DNA from: Buchnera aphidicola (Chaitophorus sp. 3695)
Lineage (GTDB): Bacteria > Pseudomonadota > Gammaproteobacteria > Enterobacterales > Enterobacteriaceae
Length of the DNA: 64,000 nt
NCBI RefSeq assembly: GCF_964058985.1
Contig: NZ_OZ060379.1
Location: 310,001 to 374,000 of the forward strand
Reading direction: 5' to 3'
Each line of letters begins with the position of its first letter. Position 1 is the first letter of the stretch. The notes under the pieces are model-generated. The model did no database searches and was not told where the DNA came from. It saw nothing but the letters and a program-made list of their open reading frames with translations. The position numbers and the translations under genes were made by a program. Shown piece by piece: positions 10,639 through 21,201 of this stretch.

Positions 10639-11489
10639 ATGAAAAATCAAAAAAATTTACTTAAATTGAGAAAAAAAATTAATCGTATTGATAAATCTTT
10701 TTTAAAATTATTATATAAAAGAAAATTAATTTCAAAAAAAATTATAAATGAAAAAATTAATATTAATTATCCAATAAAAGATTCTGTGCGAGAAAAAGAA
10801 ATTTTTAAAAAAATTACAGATAAAGGAAAAAAATATAATTTGAATAAAAAATATATAAAAAAAATTTTTACAATCATTATCAAAAATTCAGTAAAAATTC
10901 AAAATAAAATTTATAAAAAAAAAAAATCTAAAATTATTAAAATATCTTTTTTAGGTCCTAAAGGATCATATTCTTATCTAGCTGCTTTAAAATATGTTAA
11001 AAAAAAAATAAAATTTTCCATGAAGTCCCATGTAAAACATTTACTCAAGTTATAAAAAAATTAAAAAAAAATATTGTAAAATATGCTATTTTACCTGTAA
11101 AAAATAATTCTTCTGGAAATATTAAAGAAACTAACAAATTATTAAAAAAAAATAAATTTTTTATTAAAAAAAAAATTATAATGAACATTAATCATTGTCT
11201 TATTTCAGCACAAAAAAATTCTTTTCAAAATATAAAATTAATTTATAGCCATATAGAACCTATTAAACAATGTCAATTATTTATAAAAAAATTTCCTTTA
11301 TGGAAAATTAAATACACTAATAGTTCTTCAGAAGCTATAAAAAAAATATCTCAAAAAAAAAAAAAATATATAGCAGCAATAGGAAATAAAGAATCTTGTA
11401 TACTTTATAATTTATATATTATTAAAAAAAATATTTCTAATCACAAAAAAAATAAAACATTGTTTTATGTATTAAAAAAAAATCATTAA
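10639..11489 (+). CDS. pheA: Bifunctional chorismate mutase/prephenate dehydratase, frame broken at an A10 run, no ACT domain
   Basis: PheA turns chorismate into prephenate and then phenylpyruvate, for phenylalanine synthesis. The first frame (10639-11055) encodes the all-helical chorismate mutase domain (about residues 1-100) and the start of the dehydratase with SFLGPKGSYSYLAA. It then runs out of frame at the A10 tract 10999-11008. The rest of the dehydratase continues in the next frame, through VKYAILPVKNNSSG, NHCLISA and AAIGNKES, to a stop at 11489. One added A joins them without any other stop. The protein ends just after NKTLFYVL, equivalent to the TRF catalytic motif with Arg replaced by Leu, so the phenylalanine-binding ACT domain is absent. 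Either slippage rescues it or it is becoming a pseudogene. Confidence 0.9.
10999..11008 (+). other. A10 frame-break and possible slippage site in pheA
   Basis: Ten consecutive A. As written, codons after this run read in a frame that stops at 11055. With eleven A, translation passes into the frame encoding KNKIFHEVPCKTFTQV and the rest of the dehydratase. RNA polymerase slipping on such runs is documented in insect endosymbionts. Confidence 0.8.
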
Positions 11490-11594
11490 AAATGTTAAAA
11501 TAATTTTATTAAAAAAAAAATTATAAAAAATAACTATTATATAAAAATTTATTAAAATAAATAATTTTATTAAAATAATTTTGAGTAAAATCAA

Positions 11595-12938
11595 ATGTTT
11601 AAAAACCTAACTAAGCGTTTTAAAAGAATTATAAAAAATATTTCTAATAGAGGACGAATTACAGAAAAAAATATTAAAGAAACATTGAGAAAAATAAGAA
11701 TTGCATTACTAGAAGCAGATGTATCTTTGATAGTTATTACAAAATTTATTAAAAAAATTAAAAAAAAATGTATTGGTAAAGTTATAAATAATTCTTTAAC
11801 ACCTGGACAAGAATTTATAAAAATTGTTAAGCATGAATTGATAGAAATAATTGGAAATAAAAATCATTCTATAAAAATCTTGCCAAAAAAATTATCTATT
11901 TTTTTAATTATAGGATTACAAGGAGCAGGAAAAACTACAAGTATTGGAAAACTATCTAAAGTATTTCGAGATAAATTTAAAAAAAAAGTTTTAGTAACGT
12001 CTACAGATATATATAGACCTGCTGCCATTAAACAATTAAAAATTATTGCTTCTAAAATTCAAATTGATGTTTTTAAATCTAACAATTCAGAAATACCAAT
12101 AGATATTTCAAAAAAAGCTATAGAATATGCTAAAATAAAAAAATACGATATTTTAATTATAGATACTTCTGGACGATTACATATTAATACAAAATTAATG
12201 AAAGAAATACAAAATTTGCATAAATATATTAATCCTATAGAAACAATTTTTGTAATTGATTCAATGATTGGTCAAGATTCTATTAATATAATTAAAAAAT
12301 TTCAAAAATTTATTTTAATCACAAGCATTTTTTTAACTAAATTAGACTCAAATGCAAGATGTGGAGTTGCATTATCAATAAAATATTTAACGGATATTCC
12401 AATTAAATTTATTGGTAATGGAGAAAAAGTGGATGATATCGAACTTTTTAATGCAAAAAATATTGCTTCTAAGATTTTAGGCATGGAAAATATTTTATCT
12501 GAAATTCAATCTATAGAACAAAAACTTGATAAAAATTATATTAATAAATTAAATACACAAATTAAAGATTATAATTCATTTAATTTAAACGATTTTTTAA
12601 AACAAATATATCAAATAAAAAAAATCGGAAATATTCAGTTTTTATTAAAAAAATTACCAATTAGTTCTGATATTAAAAATAATATTTTATTTCAAATGAA
12701 TGATTCTATGATATTAAAAATAGAATCAATAATTAAGTCTATGACCATAAAAGAAAGAAATTATCCTAATATTATTAAAATATCGAGAAAAAAAAGAATT
12801 GCATTAGGTTCTGGAACAACCATACAAGATATAAATAAACTTTTAAAACAATTTAAATCTATAAAAAAAATTATGAAAAAAATAAAAAATATTGGATTTA
12901 TAAAACTATTTAATAAAATTAAACAAATGATTTTATAA
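11595..12938 (+). CDS. ffh: Signal recognition particle protein Ffh (SRP54)
   Basis: Ffh with 4.5S RNA forms the SRP, which targets nascent inner-membrane proteins to FtsY. The 447 residues compare with 453 in E. coli. N domain (1-90), then G domain with GLQGAGKTT near residue 108, DTSGRLH and TKLD. The M domain follows, with RIALGSGTTIQDINKLLKQF as the RNA-binding helix-turn-helix. The E. coli counterpart has many Met in the signal-sequence groove; here Ile replaces many of them, an AT-driven shift. It lies upstream of rpsP, as in E. coli. Confidence 0.97.
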   Translation: MFKNLTKRFKRIIKNISNRGRITEKNIKETLRKIRIALLEADVSLIVITKFIKKIKKKCIGKVINNSLTPGQEFIKIVKHELIEIIGNKNHSIKILPKKLSIFLIIGLQGAGKTTSIGKLSKVFRDKFKKKVLVTSTDIYRPAAIKQLKIIASKIQIDVFKSNNSEIPIDISKKAIEYAKIKKYDILIIDTSGRLHINTKLMKEIQNLHKYINPIETIFVIDSMIGQDSINIIKKFQKFILITSIFLTKLDSNARCGVALSIKYLTDIPIKFIGNGEKVDDIELFNAKNIASKILGMENILSEIQSIEQKLDKNYINKLNTQIKDYNSFNLNDFLKQIYQIKKIGNIQFLLKKLPISSDIKNNILFQMNDSMILKIESIIKSMTIKERNYPNIIKISRKKRIALGSGTTIQDINKLLKQFKSIKKIMKKIKNIGFIKLFNKIKQMIL

Positions 12939-12998
12939 ATATATAATTTCTCTTATATAAATACAAAATTTTATTTAATTTTTAAAGGAAGATTAAAA

Positions 12999-13241
12999 AT
13001 GGTGAAAATAAGATTATCTAGACACGGATCTAATAAAAAACCTTTTTATCAAATTATTGTTACTGATAGTAGATCAGCAAGAAATGGTCGTTTTATTGAA
13101 AAAATAGGTTTTTTTGATCCAATTTGTAAAAATAAATTAAATTCATGTAAAATTAATCTAGATAAATTAAAATATTGGATTCAAAAAGGCGGACAAACTT
13201 CTAAAAGAGTAAAAAAAATAATGAAAATATATATTAAATAA
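12999..13241 (+). CDS. rpsP: 30S ribosomal protein bS16
   Basis: bS16 is needed for assembly of the small-subunit body. The 80 residues (82 in E. coli) begin MVKIRLSRHGSNKKPFYQII. The family block DSRSARNGRFIEKIGFFDP follows. AAGGAAG gives a strong ribosome binding site. It is first in the rpsP-rimM-trmD-rplS operon, and its TAA is directly followed by the rimM ATG with no gap. Confidence 0.98.
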   Translation: MVKIRLSRHGSNKKPFYQIIVTDSRSARNGRFIEKIGFFDPICKNKLNSCKINLDKLKYWIQKGGQTSKRVKKIMKIYIK

Positions 13242-13751
13242 ATGATTAATAAACATTTAAATCAAATCATTATAGGTAAAATTTGTTCACCTTATGGAAT
13301 TTTAGGATGGAATAAAATGTTTTCTTTTACTGAAAACAAAAAATCTATCTTTAAATATAATCCTTTATTTTATTGTAAAAAAAATATTATATATTCTTTA
13401 AAAATTATTCAATGGAAAACTATAAAAAATTATTTTCTAATAAAAATTCAAAATATAAATAATCGAAATAAAGCTTCTTCATTTAAAAATATAAATATAT
13501 TTATTTATTCTGAACAAATCAAAAAAAAAAATAATGAGTATCTTTGGAGAGAAATTCTTTCATGTCAAGTTTTTAATATAAATAAAAATTTTTTAGGAAT
13601 AGTAATAAATATTATTAGAACACATACAAATGATATTTTAGTAATTAAAAAAAATGACTATAAAGAAATATTAATTCCTTTTGTAAAAAAAAAAATTATT
13701 AAAACAATTAATATTAAAAAAAAAATAATTCTAGTTAATTGGAGAGAATAG
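13242..13751 (+). CDS. rimM: Ribosome maturation factor RimM
   Basis: RimM binds uS19 and helps the 30S head mature. The 169 residues (182 in E. coli) show the N-terminal PRC-like barrel opening IIGKICSPYGILGWNKMFSFTE and the YLWREILSCQVFN block that starts the C-terminal domain. It ends with TAG. The start codon abuts the rpsP stop, suggesting coupled translation. The GGAGAG near its 3' end doubles as the ribosome binding site for trmD. Confidence 0.93.
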   Translation: MINKHLNQIIIGKICSPYGILGWNKMFSFTENKKSIFKYNPLFYCKKNIIYSLKIIQWKTIKNYFLIKIQNINNRNKASSFKNINIFIYSEQIKKKNNEYLWREILSCQVFNINKNFLGIVINIIRTHTNDILVIKKNDYKEILIPFVKKKIIKTINIKKKIILVNWRE

Positions 13752-13754
13752 AAT

Positions 13755-14542
13755 TTGAAAAAAAAAAATATTATAAAAAAATTTTTTATAAATTTTAAAA
13801 TAATTACAATTTTTCCTGAAATGTTTAATTCAATAATAAATTATGGAATTCTCTCAAGAGCAATAAAAAAAAAAATTATAAAATTAACTGTGTTAAATTT
13901 GAGAAATTTTAGTAAAAAAAAAAATAAAAGTGTAGATGATAGACCTTATGGAGGAGGACCAGGAATGATTATGAGTTTTCTTCCATTAAAAATGGCAATA
14001 ATAAAATATATAAAAAAAAAAAATATTATATAATTTATTTATCTCCTCAAGGAAAAAAGATTAATCAAAATAATTTAAAAAACTTTTCTAAAATTAAAAA
14101 CATCATATTAATTTGTGGAAGATATCAAGGAATTGATCAAAGATTTATAAAAAAATTTGTAGATCAAGAATTATCTATTGGAGATTATATATTAACAGGC
14201 GGTGAATTGGCAGCAATGGTATTTATAGATGCAATTTGCAGATTTATACCAGGTGTTATTAAAAAAAAAAATATTAAACATCAAGATTCTTTTTCTAAAA
14301 CTTTATTAGATTATCCTCATTATACTAGACCAAGAATTATAGACAAGATGAAAGTACCAGATATTCTTTTATCAGGAAATCATAAAAAAATTAAAATTTG
14401 GAGATTAAAAAAATCCATTGAATATACTCTTTTTAAAAAACCAAAATTATTTAAAAAAAAAAAATTTAATGCCAAAGAAAAAATTTTTTTAAGTAAAATA
14501 CTTCAATTAAAAAATAAAAATATCACTACTTTTAAAAAATAA
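13755..14542 (+). CDS. trmD: tRNA (guanine-37-N1)-methyltransferase, frame broken at an A12 run
   Basis: TrmD makes m1G37 in tRNAs reading CNN codons and prevents ribosomal +1 frameshifting. It is essential in bacteria. The start is TTG at 13755, 8 nt after GGAGAG. The first part carries [12 protein letters not shown] and [13 protein letters not shown], then stops at 14033 just past an A12 run. The next frame carries on at the right place with [39 protein letters not shown] and PHYTRPRI, and stops at 14542. One added A gives a complete protein of about 262 residues (255 in E. coli), with the trefoil knot and the catalytic Asp of the interdomain linker. All conserved blocks are intact on both sides, so I read it as a functional gene rescued by slippage, or as an assembly error. 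Confidence 0.92.
14012..14023 (+). other. A12 frame-break and possible slippage site in trmD
   Basis: Twelve consecutive A. Read as written, the frame meets TAA at 14031-14033. Reading thirteen A gives four AAA codons followed by TAT TAT ATA ATT and the rest of TrmD. Confidence 0.85.
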
Positions 14543-14547
14543 AAAAA

Positions 14548-14892
14548 ATGAATAATATATTAAATATTATAGAAAAAAGACAAATAAAAAAAGATATACC
14601 AAAATTTCGCTCAGGAGATACAATAGAAGTACAAGTTTGGGTGATAGAAGGCACTAAAAAACGTTTACAATCTTTTGAAGGAATTGTTATTTCTATTAAA
14701 AATAGATTTTTACAATCATCTTTTTGTGTTAGAAAAATATCAAATGGTGAAGGAGTAGAAAGAGTTTTTCAAACTCATTCTAAAAATATTGAAAAAATAT
14801 TTATCAAACGTAAAGGTTTTGTTAGAAAATCTAAATTATATTATTTACGTAAAAAATTTGGTAAATCTGCAAGAATTAAAGAAAAAATTTAA
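14548..14892 (+). CDS. rplS: 50S ribosomal protein bL19
   Basis: bL19 lies at the 30S-50S interface. The 114 residues compare with 115 in E. coli. The protein contains [20 protein letters not shown] at 22-41, [13 protein letters not shown], and [12 protein letters not shown], all family signatures, and ends in a basic [20 protein letters not shown]. It is the last gene of the rpsP operon. Confidence 0.98.
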   Translation: MNNILNIIEKRQIKKDIPKFRSGDTIEVQVWVIEGTKKRLQSFEGIVISIKNRFLQSSFCVRKISNGEGVERVFQTHSKNIEKIFIKRKGFVRKSKLYYLRKKFGKSARIKEKI

Positions 14893-14931
14893 TTCGTTAA
14901 ATAATTTATTATAATTAATTATTTTTTAAAT

Positions 14932-14965
14932 AAAAAAAAGCAGTCATAGCATTAAGTGTGACTGC
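14932..14965 (-). terminator. Rho-independent terminator of tldD
   Basis: Stem GCAGTCA / TGACTGC (14940-14946 with 14959-14965), extended by one G-U and one A-U pair. On the minus strand the stem is followed by eight T (14932-14939 on the plus strand are A). It lies 44 bp after the tldD stop and 48 bp after the convergent rplS. The U tract lies on the tldD side. Confidence 0.85.
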
Positions 14966-15008
14966 ATATAAAAATATTTAAAAATTTATAAATTTATACA
15001 ATTTAAAA

Positions 15009-16457
15009 TTAATTTGTTCCTCCTATAGTTAAAGAATCTATTTTAATAGTTGGTTGACCTACAGAAACAGAAATATTTTGTCCTTCTTTAGAACATAGAC
15101 CAGTGCCATTATCCATTTTCAAATCATTTCCAACCATGGATATTTTTTTCATAATTTCTATTCCAGAACCAATCAAAGTTGCTTCTTTAATTGGATAAAT
15201 AATTTTTCCTTGTTTAATTAAATATGCTTCAGATGTAGAAAAAACGAATTCTCCAGAAGTAATATCAACTTGACCTCCACTAAAATTAACTGCATATATT
15301 CCATAATCTACACTTTCTATAATTTCTGATATAGTAGATTTTCCAGAAAGCATATATGTGTTAGTCATACGAGGTAAAGGAAGATATGCATAAGATTCTC
15401 TTCTCCCATTTCCTGTTGAAATTGTATTCATAAGGTGCGCATTAAATTTATCTTGTAAATATTTTTTTAAAATACCTTTTTCTACTAAAACATTGTATTT
15501 ACCTGGAGTTCCTTCATCATCAATTGATATAGAACCTTTAGAATATTTTTTTGTACCATCATCAACTATTGTACATAAATTAGAAGCTACTTTTTTATTT
15601 ATTTTATTACTATATATAGATAAATTTTTACGATTAAAATCACCTTCTAACCCATGACCCACAGCTTCATGTAATAATACTCCTGGAAATCCTGAACCTA
15701 ATACTACAGGAAATGAACCTGAAGGAGCTTTTTTGGAATTTAAATTTAAAATAGAAATTCTAGCTGCTTCTTTCGTTAAATTTTCTAAATTTAAAAAACC
15801 ATTTTTATTTTTTTTTAAAAAATATTGATATGTACTTCTAACACCTCCTCCATTAGTTCCAATTTCACGTTTTCCATGATCTTCAGATAAAATATAAATA
15901 GAAAGAGATACTAAAGGTCTAATATCTGTAGATAAAACACCATCCGTAGATGCAACTAATATATTTTCATATGTTCCAGATAAACATGCGTTTACTTGAG
16001 AAATTCTTGAATCATATCTACGAGCAATTTCATCTACTTGACGTAAAATATTTAATTTTTCTTTATTTGTTAAAGAATTTAAAGGATTTTCAGATCTATA
16101 AAAAGATTTATTCGAATTATAAATAAAATTTTTATTTTTTTGACGTTCTTTATTTTTTAAAATATTTTGTACTAGATTTGTAATTTTTTTTAATCCAGTT
16201 AAATTTATTTGATTTGTATAAGCAAAGCCATTCATTTGATTATAAATTGCTCGTAATCCTATTCCTGTATCAACATCATATGTTCCATTTTTAATAATTT
16301 TGTTTTCTAATATCCATGATTCACTTAATTTTAATTGAAAATATATATCAGAATAATCTATAGTTTTCTTAGATAAATCAGATAATATAGAAAAAATATC
16401 TTCTATACTAATATTATTTTTTAATAATATATTATTTATCACTGTATTAAAATTCAT
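15009..16457 (-). CDS. tldD: Metalloprotease subunit TldD
   Basis: TldD pairs with PmbA/TldE to form a peptidase that trims small unfolded peptides, shown for microcin B17 maturation and CcdA turnover. The 482 residues match E. coli (481). The metal site HEAVGHGLEGD follows SGFPGVLL in the middle of the protein. Other conserved blocks are GRRESYAYLPLPRMTNTY and GGQVDITSGEFVFSTSEAY. The partner gene is not in this window. Its natural substrate in a symbiont is unknown. Confidence 0.96.
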   Translation of the reverse strand: MNFNTVINNILLKNNISIEDIFSILSDLSKKTIDYSDIYFQLKLSESWILENKIIKNGTYDVDTGIGLRAIYNQMNGFAYTNQINLTGLKKITNLVQNILKNKERQKNKNFIYNSNKSFYRSENPLNSLTNKEKLNILRQVDEIARRYDSRISQVNACLSGTYENILVASTDGVLSTDIRPLVSLSIYILSEDHGKREIGTNGGGVRSTYQYFLKKNKNGFLNLENLTKEAARISILNLNSKKAPSGSFPVVLGSGFPGVLLHEAVGHGLEGDFNRKNLSIYSNKINKKVASNLCTIVDDGTKKYSKGSISIDDEGTPGKYNVLVEKGILKKYLQDKFNAHLMNTISTGNGRRESYAYLPLPRMTNTYMLSGKSTISEIIESVDYGIYAVNFSGGQVDITSGEFVFSTSEAYLIKQGKIIYPIKEATLIGSGIEIMKKISMVGNDLKMDNGTGLCSKEGQNISVSVGQPTIKIDSLTIGGTN

Positions 16458-16645
16458 ATACGCTCACTTTTTAAATACAAATTATTTAAGATCTTCAAAT
16501 TTTATAAAATAAATTATAAAATTATTTTAAATTTTATTTTTTAGATATAAAAAAATTTTATATTTCAAAATTTATTTTATATTTTGTATCTTATAATATA
16601 TATTGTATAATATAATTTAATTTAATTAATCAACAGAAATATAAT

Positions 16646-17098
16646 ATGCAAAATAAATTTAATATATTATTAATTAATGGACCAAATTTAAATCTTTTAG
16701 GATCTAGAGAAAAAAAAATTTATGGGAATATATCTTTATTAAAATTAGTCAAAAATTTAAAAAAATATGCTCAAAAATATTATATAAAAATTAGTCATAT
16801 ACAATCTAATGCGGAACATGTATTAATTGATGAAATACATCGTGCAAAAAAAAAAATTAATTATATAATCATTAATGCTGCTGCTTTTACACATACTAGT
16901 ATTGCTTTAAGAGACGCTTTATTAGCTGTAAATATTCCATTTATCGAAGTACATATATCTAATATTTATTCTCGAGAAAATTTTCGTTCACATTCATGGA
17001 TTTCAGACATTTCTAATGGAGTTATCTGTGGATTAGGTATAGACGGTTATAAATGGGCATTAAAAACAGCAATTCAAAGATTATATAAAAAAATATAA
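16646..17098 (+). CDS. aroQ: 3-dehydroquinate dehydratase, type II
   Basis: AroQ dehydrates 3-dehydroquinate in the shikimate pathway, feeding chorismate to pheA nearby and to tryptophan synthesis. The 150 residues are typical for the type II dodecamer. Visible are [21 protein letters not shown] with the catalytic Tyr, [16 protein letters not shown], and the His-Ser region [19 protein letters not shown]. coli uses the unrelated type I enzyme (AroD), so this is not the E. coli form. The gene is divergent from tldD. Confidence 0.97.
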   Translation: MQNKFNILLINGPNLNLLGSREKKIYGNISLLKLVKNLKKYAQKYYIKISHIQSNAEHVLIDEIHRAKKKINYIIINAAAFTHTSIALRDALLAVNIPFIEVHISNIYSRENFRSHSWISDISNGVICGLGIDGYKWALKTAIQRLYKKI

Positions 17099-17249
17099 TT
17101 AATATTTTTTATGTTATATAGTATAAAAATACTTATAAAAATATAAATATTTAATATACTTATACAAAAAATTTTAAATATTTAATGTGTATTTTAAAAA
17201 ATATCTGTATAAATTTTAATTTTATTAAATAAAAAATTTTGAATTTAAA

Positions 17250-18209
17250 TTAAATTTTTTGATCTAGTTTATAGATTAATTCAATCATATCTTGCGGTAA
17301 ACCAATCTTAAAAGACATTTTTTTATTTGTAATTGGATGAAAAAATTTCAATTTAGAAGCATGTAAAGCTTGTCTAGGAAAATTTTTAATTACATTAAAT
17401 AATTTGCTATTATTATTTAAATCTTTAAAAAAATTTAAATAATATTTATATTTTTTATCTCCAACTATAGGATGTTTAATATATAACATATGAACACGTA
17501 TTTGATGTGTTCTACCTGTTTCCAATCTAATTTTTAACCATGTACATGTACTAAATTTTTTTCTAACTTTATAATGTGTTACTGCATTCCTTCCATCTAA
17601 AGAAACTGTCATATGAGTTCTATAAAATTTATGTCTTTTAATAGGAGCATTAATTACATCTCCAAATTTTATTTTTCCTAAAACAACAGCATCATATTCT
17701 CGATTAATTTTTCTTAATTTTATCATTTTTTTTAAAATAAAATATGAAGAAATTGTTTTAGCAATAATAATTAATCCTGTAGTATCTTTATCTAATCGAT
17801 GAACTATTCCTGTTTGAGGAATTTTTTTAATATTTTTATAATAAAATATTAATCCATTTAATAAAGTATTATGTTTATTTCCATAGCCTGGATGCACAAC
17901 TAAAGATGATGGTTTATTTATTATCAATAAAAATTTATCTTCATAAACAATACTTAGATTTATTTTTTCAGATACTAAGGACTTGTCTTTCTTAAAAAAT
18001 TTTTTCACATTTAAAATATCTCCTTCCATAATTTTAAAATCAGGAGATTTAATAATTATATTATTTACTAAAACATAACCTTTATGTATACATCTCTTAA
18101 AATAATTTCTAGAACATATAGGAAATAATTTTGATAACGCTTTATCGATTCTAAATTGATTAAATATTTTTTTAGGAACTTTTTTTTCTAATAAAATAAA
18201 ATTTTTCAA
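17250..18209 (-). CDS. rluD: 23S rRNA pseudouridine synthase RluD
   Basis: RluD converts U1911, U1915 and U1917 in helix 69 of 23S rRNA to pseudouridine. The 319 residues (326 in E. coli) comprise an N-terminal S4-like RNA-binding domain (about 15-75), with RIDKALSKLFPICSRNYFKRCI, and the catalytic domain with GIVHRLDKDTTGLIIIAK, where the Asp is catalytic. ETGRTHQIRVHM comes later. RluD and RluC share these motifs; the length and the LVVHPGYGN block favour RluD. Confidence 0.92.
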   Translation of the reverse strand: MKNFILLEKKVPKKIFNQFRIDKALSKLFPICSRNYFKRCIHKGYVLVNNIIIKSPDFKIMEGDILNVKKFFKKDKSLVSEKINLSIVYEDKFLLIINKPSSLVVHPGYGNKHNTLLNGLIFYYKNIKKIPQTGIVHRLDKDTTGLIIIAKTISSYFILKKMIKLRKINREYDAVVLGKIKFGDVINAPIKRHKFYRTHMTVSLDGRNAVTHYKVRKKFSTCTWLKIRLETGRTHQIRVHMLYIKHPIVGDKKYKYYLNFFKDLNNNSKLFNVIKNFPRQALHASKLKFFHPITNKKMSFKIGLPQDMIELIYKLDQKI

Positions 18210-18454
18210 ATACCTTTATCCTTTGTAAAATTTAAATTTTAAAATAATTAATTTAAAATATAACTTATTAAAAACTTTAAATATTAATTATAAAGTATAT
18301 CATTTAGTAAAAATTAATAAAAATTTTTTATATACTAAAAATATATAAATGTTATTTAAAATTATTACTAATTAAATATTCAATATAATAAAATTATTTA
18401 ATTATTAAAAAATTAATAAAAAAATTTTAAATCATCATAATATTTTGGATTAAT

Positions 18455-21121
18455 ATGTATAAAAAAACAGAAATAATACGTCAAACATTTTTGAATTTTT
18501 TTAAAAATAAAAATCATATAATTTATCCTAGCAGCTCTTTAATTATTGATAATGATCCAACATTACTATTTACTAATGCAGGAATGAATCAATTCAAAGA
18601 TATTTTTTTAGGTTATAAAACAACTAAAGATAAAAAAATTGCAAGTGCACAATATTGTTTACGTACAGGTGGAAAACATAATGATTTAGAAAATGTTGGT
18701 TATACATCTAGACATCATACATTTTTTGAAATGTTAGGAAATTTTAGTTTTGGCAGTTATTTAAAAAAAAAATCTATCATATACGCATGGGAACTTCTTA
18801 CTGAAAAAAAATGGTTTAATATTGATCCAAATAAACTTTTAGTAACTATATATGAATATGATATAGAATCATATAAAATTTGGAAAAATATCATAGGATT
18901 ATCTAATAATAAAATAATTTCTATAAAAAATAAAAATAATGTTCAATATACATCAGATAACTTTTGGAATATGGAAAAATATGGACCATGCGGTCCTTGT
19001 ACAGAAATTTTTTATGACTATGGAGAAAGTGTACATGGAAATATTCCCGGATCTAAAAAAGATATAGGAGATCGTTTTCTAGAGATATGGAATATTGTTT
19101 TTATTGAATATCATAAATTACCAAAAAAAAAATTTATTAAATTAAAATCTCCATCAGTAGACACAGGTATGGGTTTAGAAAGAATATCTTCTGTTTTGCA
19201 AAATGTTAAATCAAATTACGATATAGATATTTTTCGTCAAATTATACAAGGTATTAAAAAAAAATTTAATATATCTAATAAAGTAAACCATAAAGCTTTA
19301 CAAGTAATATCTGATCATATTCGTTCTAGTGCGTATATTATTGCTAATAATGTTTTTCCTTCTAACGAACATCGAGGTTATGTTTTAAGAAAAATTATTA
19401 GACGAGCTATTAGACATGGACGATCTATTGGATTAAAAAAATGTTTTTTTTATAAGATAGTACCTATATTAATTAAATCTATGAATCAAGCTAATCATAT
19501 TTTAATTCATAATAAAAATCAAATTGAAAACATATTAAAAATGGAAGAGTTACAATTCTCAGATACTTTAAATAAAGGATTAAAAATTTTAAAAGAAGAA
19601 GTCAAGAATTTAAAAAATAATATATTAGATGCTAATATAGTATTTTATTTATATGATACATTAGGATTTCCAATAGATTTAACTCAAGACTTTTGCAAAG
19701 AAAAAAATATTCAAATAGATATGAATAAACTTAAAAAAAAAATCAAAAAACACAAAAAATTAAATATACAAGAAAAATATCAAAATAAAAATAAATTATC
19801 AATATCTATTAATAAAAAAACAAATTTTATTGGATATAATTTTAGTAAACAAAAAACTATTGTAAAAAAAATTTATATTGAAAATAAATCAATTAATAAA
19901 ATTAATAAAAAAAATAAAGGACAAATAATTTTACAAAGCACTCCTTTTTATGGACAATCTGGTGGGCAAATTGGAGATAGTGGAACAATAAAATCAAAAG
20001 ATGGAATTTTTAAAGTTTACAATACCACAAAATATGGAAACATTATTATTCATCATGGAAAAATTTCTTTAGGAAAAATAAAAAAAAATACTTTAGTTAC
20101 AGCTAAAATTGATATAAAAAAAAGAAAATTAATTGAAAAAAATCATACTGCTACGCATTTACTACACGCTGGATTAAAAAAAATTTTAGGAGAAAATGTT
20201 TTACAAAAAGGTTCTTTAGTTAACGAAAAAAAAATTAGATTTGATTATACTTATTTTAAAAATTTAAGTTTTAAAAAAATTAAAAAAATTGAAAAAACAG
20301 TTAATAAATATATTCAAAAAAATATTAAAGTGATAAGCTTTACTACAAAATTTAAAAATGCTAAAAAAAAAAAATACGTATTTCTTAAAAATAAAATTTA
20401 TCAAAATAATGTTAGAATTATTTCAATTAATTCAATTTCAAATGAATTATGTAGTGGTACTCATGTATCTAAAACAGGAGAAATTATTCTTTTTAAAATA
20501 ATAAATGAAAGTAGTATATCATTTGGAACTAGAAGAATTGAAGCTGTAACTTATAAAAAAGCTTTTAAAGAAACTTATAAAAAAGAAAAAAAATTAAATA
20601 CCATACAAAAGCTAATACAATCAAATGATTCTGATTTAATAAAAAAAATTCAAAATATTTTAATAATGCAAAAAAAATTATTAAAAAATAATAAAAATAT
20701 TACAGAAAAATTATTAATTTTATTAATAAAAAAAATATCTAAAAAATATATTAAAATTAATAATCATTATATCTTTTTTTACATACTATATAATGAAAAA
20801 AATTCATATATTTTAAAAATTATAGATCAGTTACAAAAAAAATTTCAATCAAGTGTTATTATATTAATAAATATATCAAAAAAAATTTATTTAAAAATTA
20901 AAATTAGTAAAAAATTAAGTAAAATTATTCCAGCAAATACACTTATTTTAAAAATTTTTAAAAAAATTTCAGGTAAAGGAGGAGGAAATATGAATTTTTC
21001 TGAAGGAATTATAAATTCTTCTCTATCTATAAATAAAATAATAAAAAAATGCAAAAAATTAACTTTTGCTAAAATTCAAAAAAAAATAAATAATTATAAA
21101 TTTAGTACAAAAAATTATTAA
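18455..21121 (+). CDS. alaS: Alanyl-tRNA synthetase
   Basis: AlaRS charges tRNA-Ala and edits Ser/Gly mischarging. The 888 residues compare with 876 in E. coli, so all domains are present. The class II core has [20 protein letters not shown] and [20 protein letters not shown]. The editing domain carries HTATHLLH and the zinc-binding ELCSGTHV, and the C-terminal region has [12 protein letters not shown]. In E. coli csrA follows alaS, as it does here. Confidence 0.98.
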   Translation: MYKKTEIIRQTFLNFFKNKNHIIYPSSSLIIDNDPTLLFTNAGMNQFKDIFLGYKTTKDKKIASAQYCLRTGGKHNDLENVGYTSRHHTFFEMLGNFSFGSYLKKKSIIYAWELLTEKKWFNIDPNKLLVTIYEYDIESYKIWKNIIGLSNNKIISIKNKNNVQYTSDNFWNMEKYGPCGPCTEIFYDYGESVHGNIPGSKKDIGDRFLEIWNIVFIEYHKLPKKKFIKLKSPSVDTGMGLERISSVLQNVKSNYDIDIFRQIIQGIKKKFNISNKVNHKALQVISDHIRSSAYIIANNVFPSNEHRGYVLRKIIRRAIRHGRSIGLKKCFFYKIVPILIKSMNQANHILIHNKNQIENILKMEELQFSDTLNKGLKILKEEVKNLKNNILDANIVFYLYDTLGFPIDLTQDFCKEKNIQIDMNKLKKKIKKHKKLNIQEKYQNKNKLSISINKKTNFIGYNFSKQKTIVKKIYIENKSINKINKKNKGQIILQSTPFYGQSGGQIGDSGTIKSKDGIFKVYNTTKYGNIIIHHGKISLGKIKKNTLVTAKIDIKKRKLIEKNHTATHLLHAGLKKILGENVLQKGSLVNEKKIRFDYTYFKNLSFKKIKKIEKTVNKYIQKNIKVISFTTKFKNAKKKKYVFLKNKIYQNNVRIISINSISNELCSGTHVSKTGEIILFKIINESSISFGTRRIEAVTYKKAFKETYKKEKKLNTIQKLIQSNDSDLIKKIQNILIMQKKLLKNNKNITEKLLILLIKKISKKYIKINNHYIFFYILYNEKNSYILKIIDQLQKKFQSSVIILINISKKIYLKIKISKKLSKIIPANTLILKIFKKISGKGGGNMNFSEGIINSSLSINKIIKKCKKLTFAKIQKKINNYKFSTKNY

Positions 21122-21201
21122 AAAAATTATATAAAATAATTTTATATCTATATACTAAAATTATATGGAATTTTAAAAAAAATATTTTAAGGAGAAAAAA
21201 A

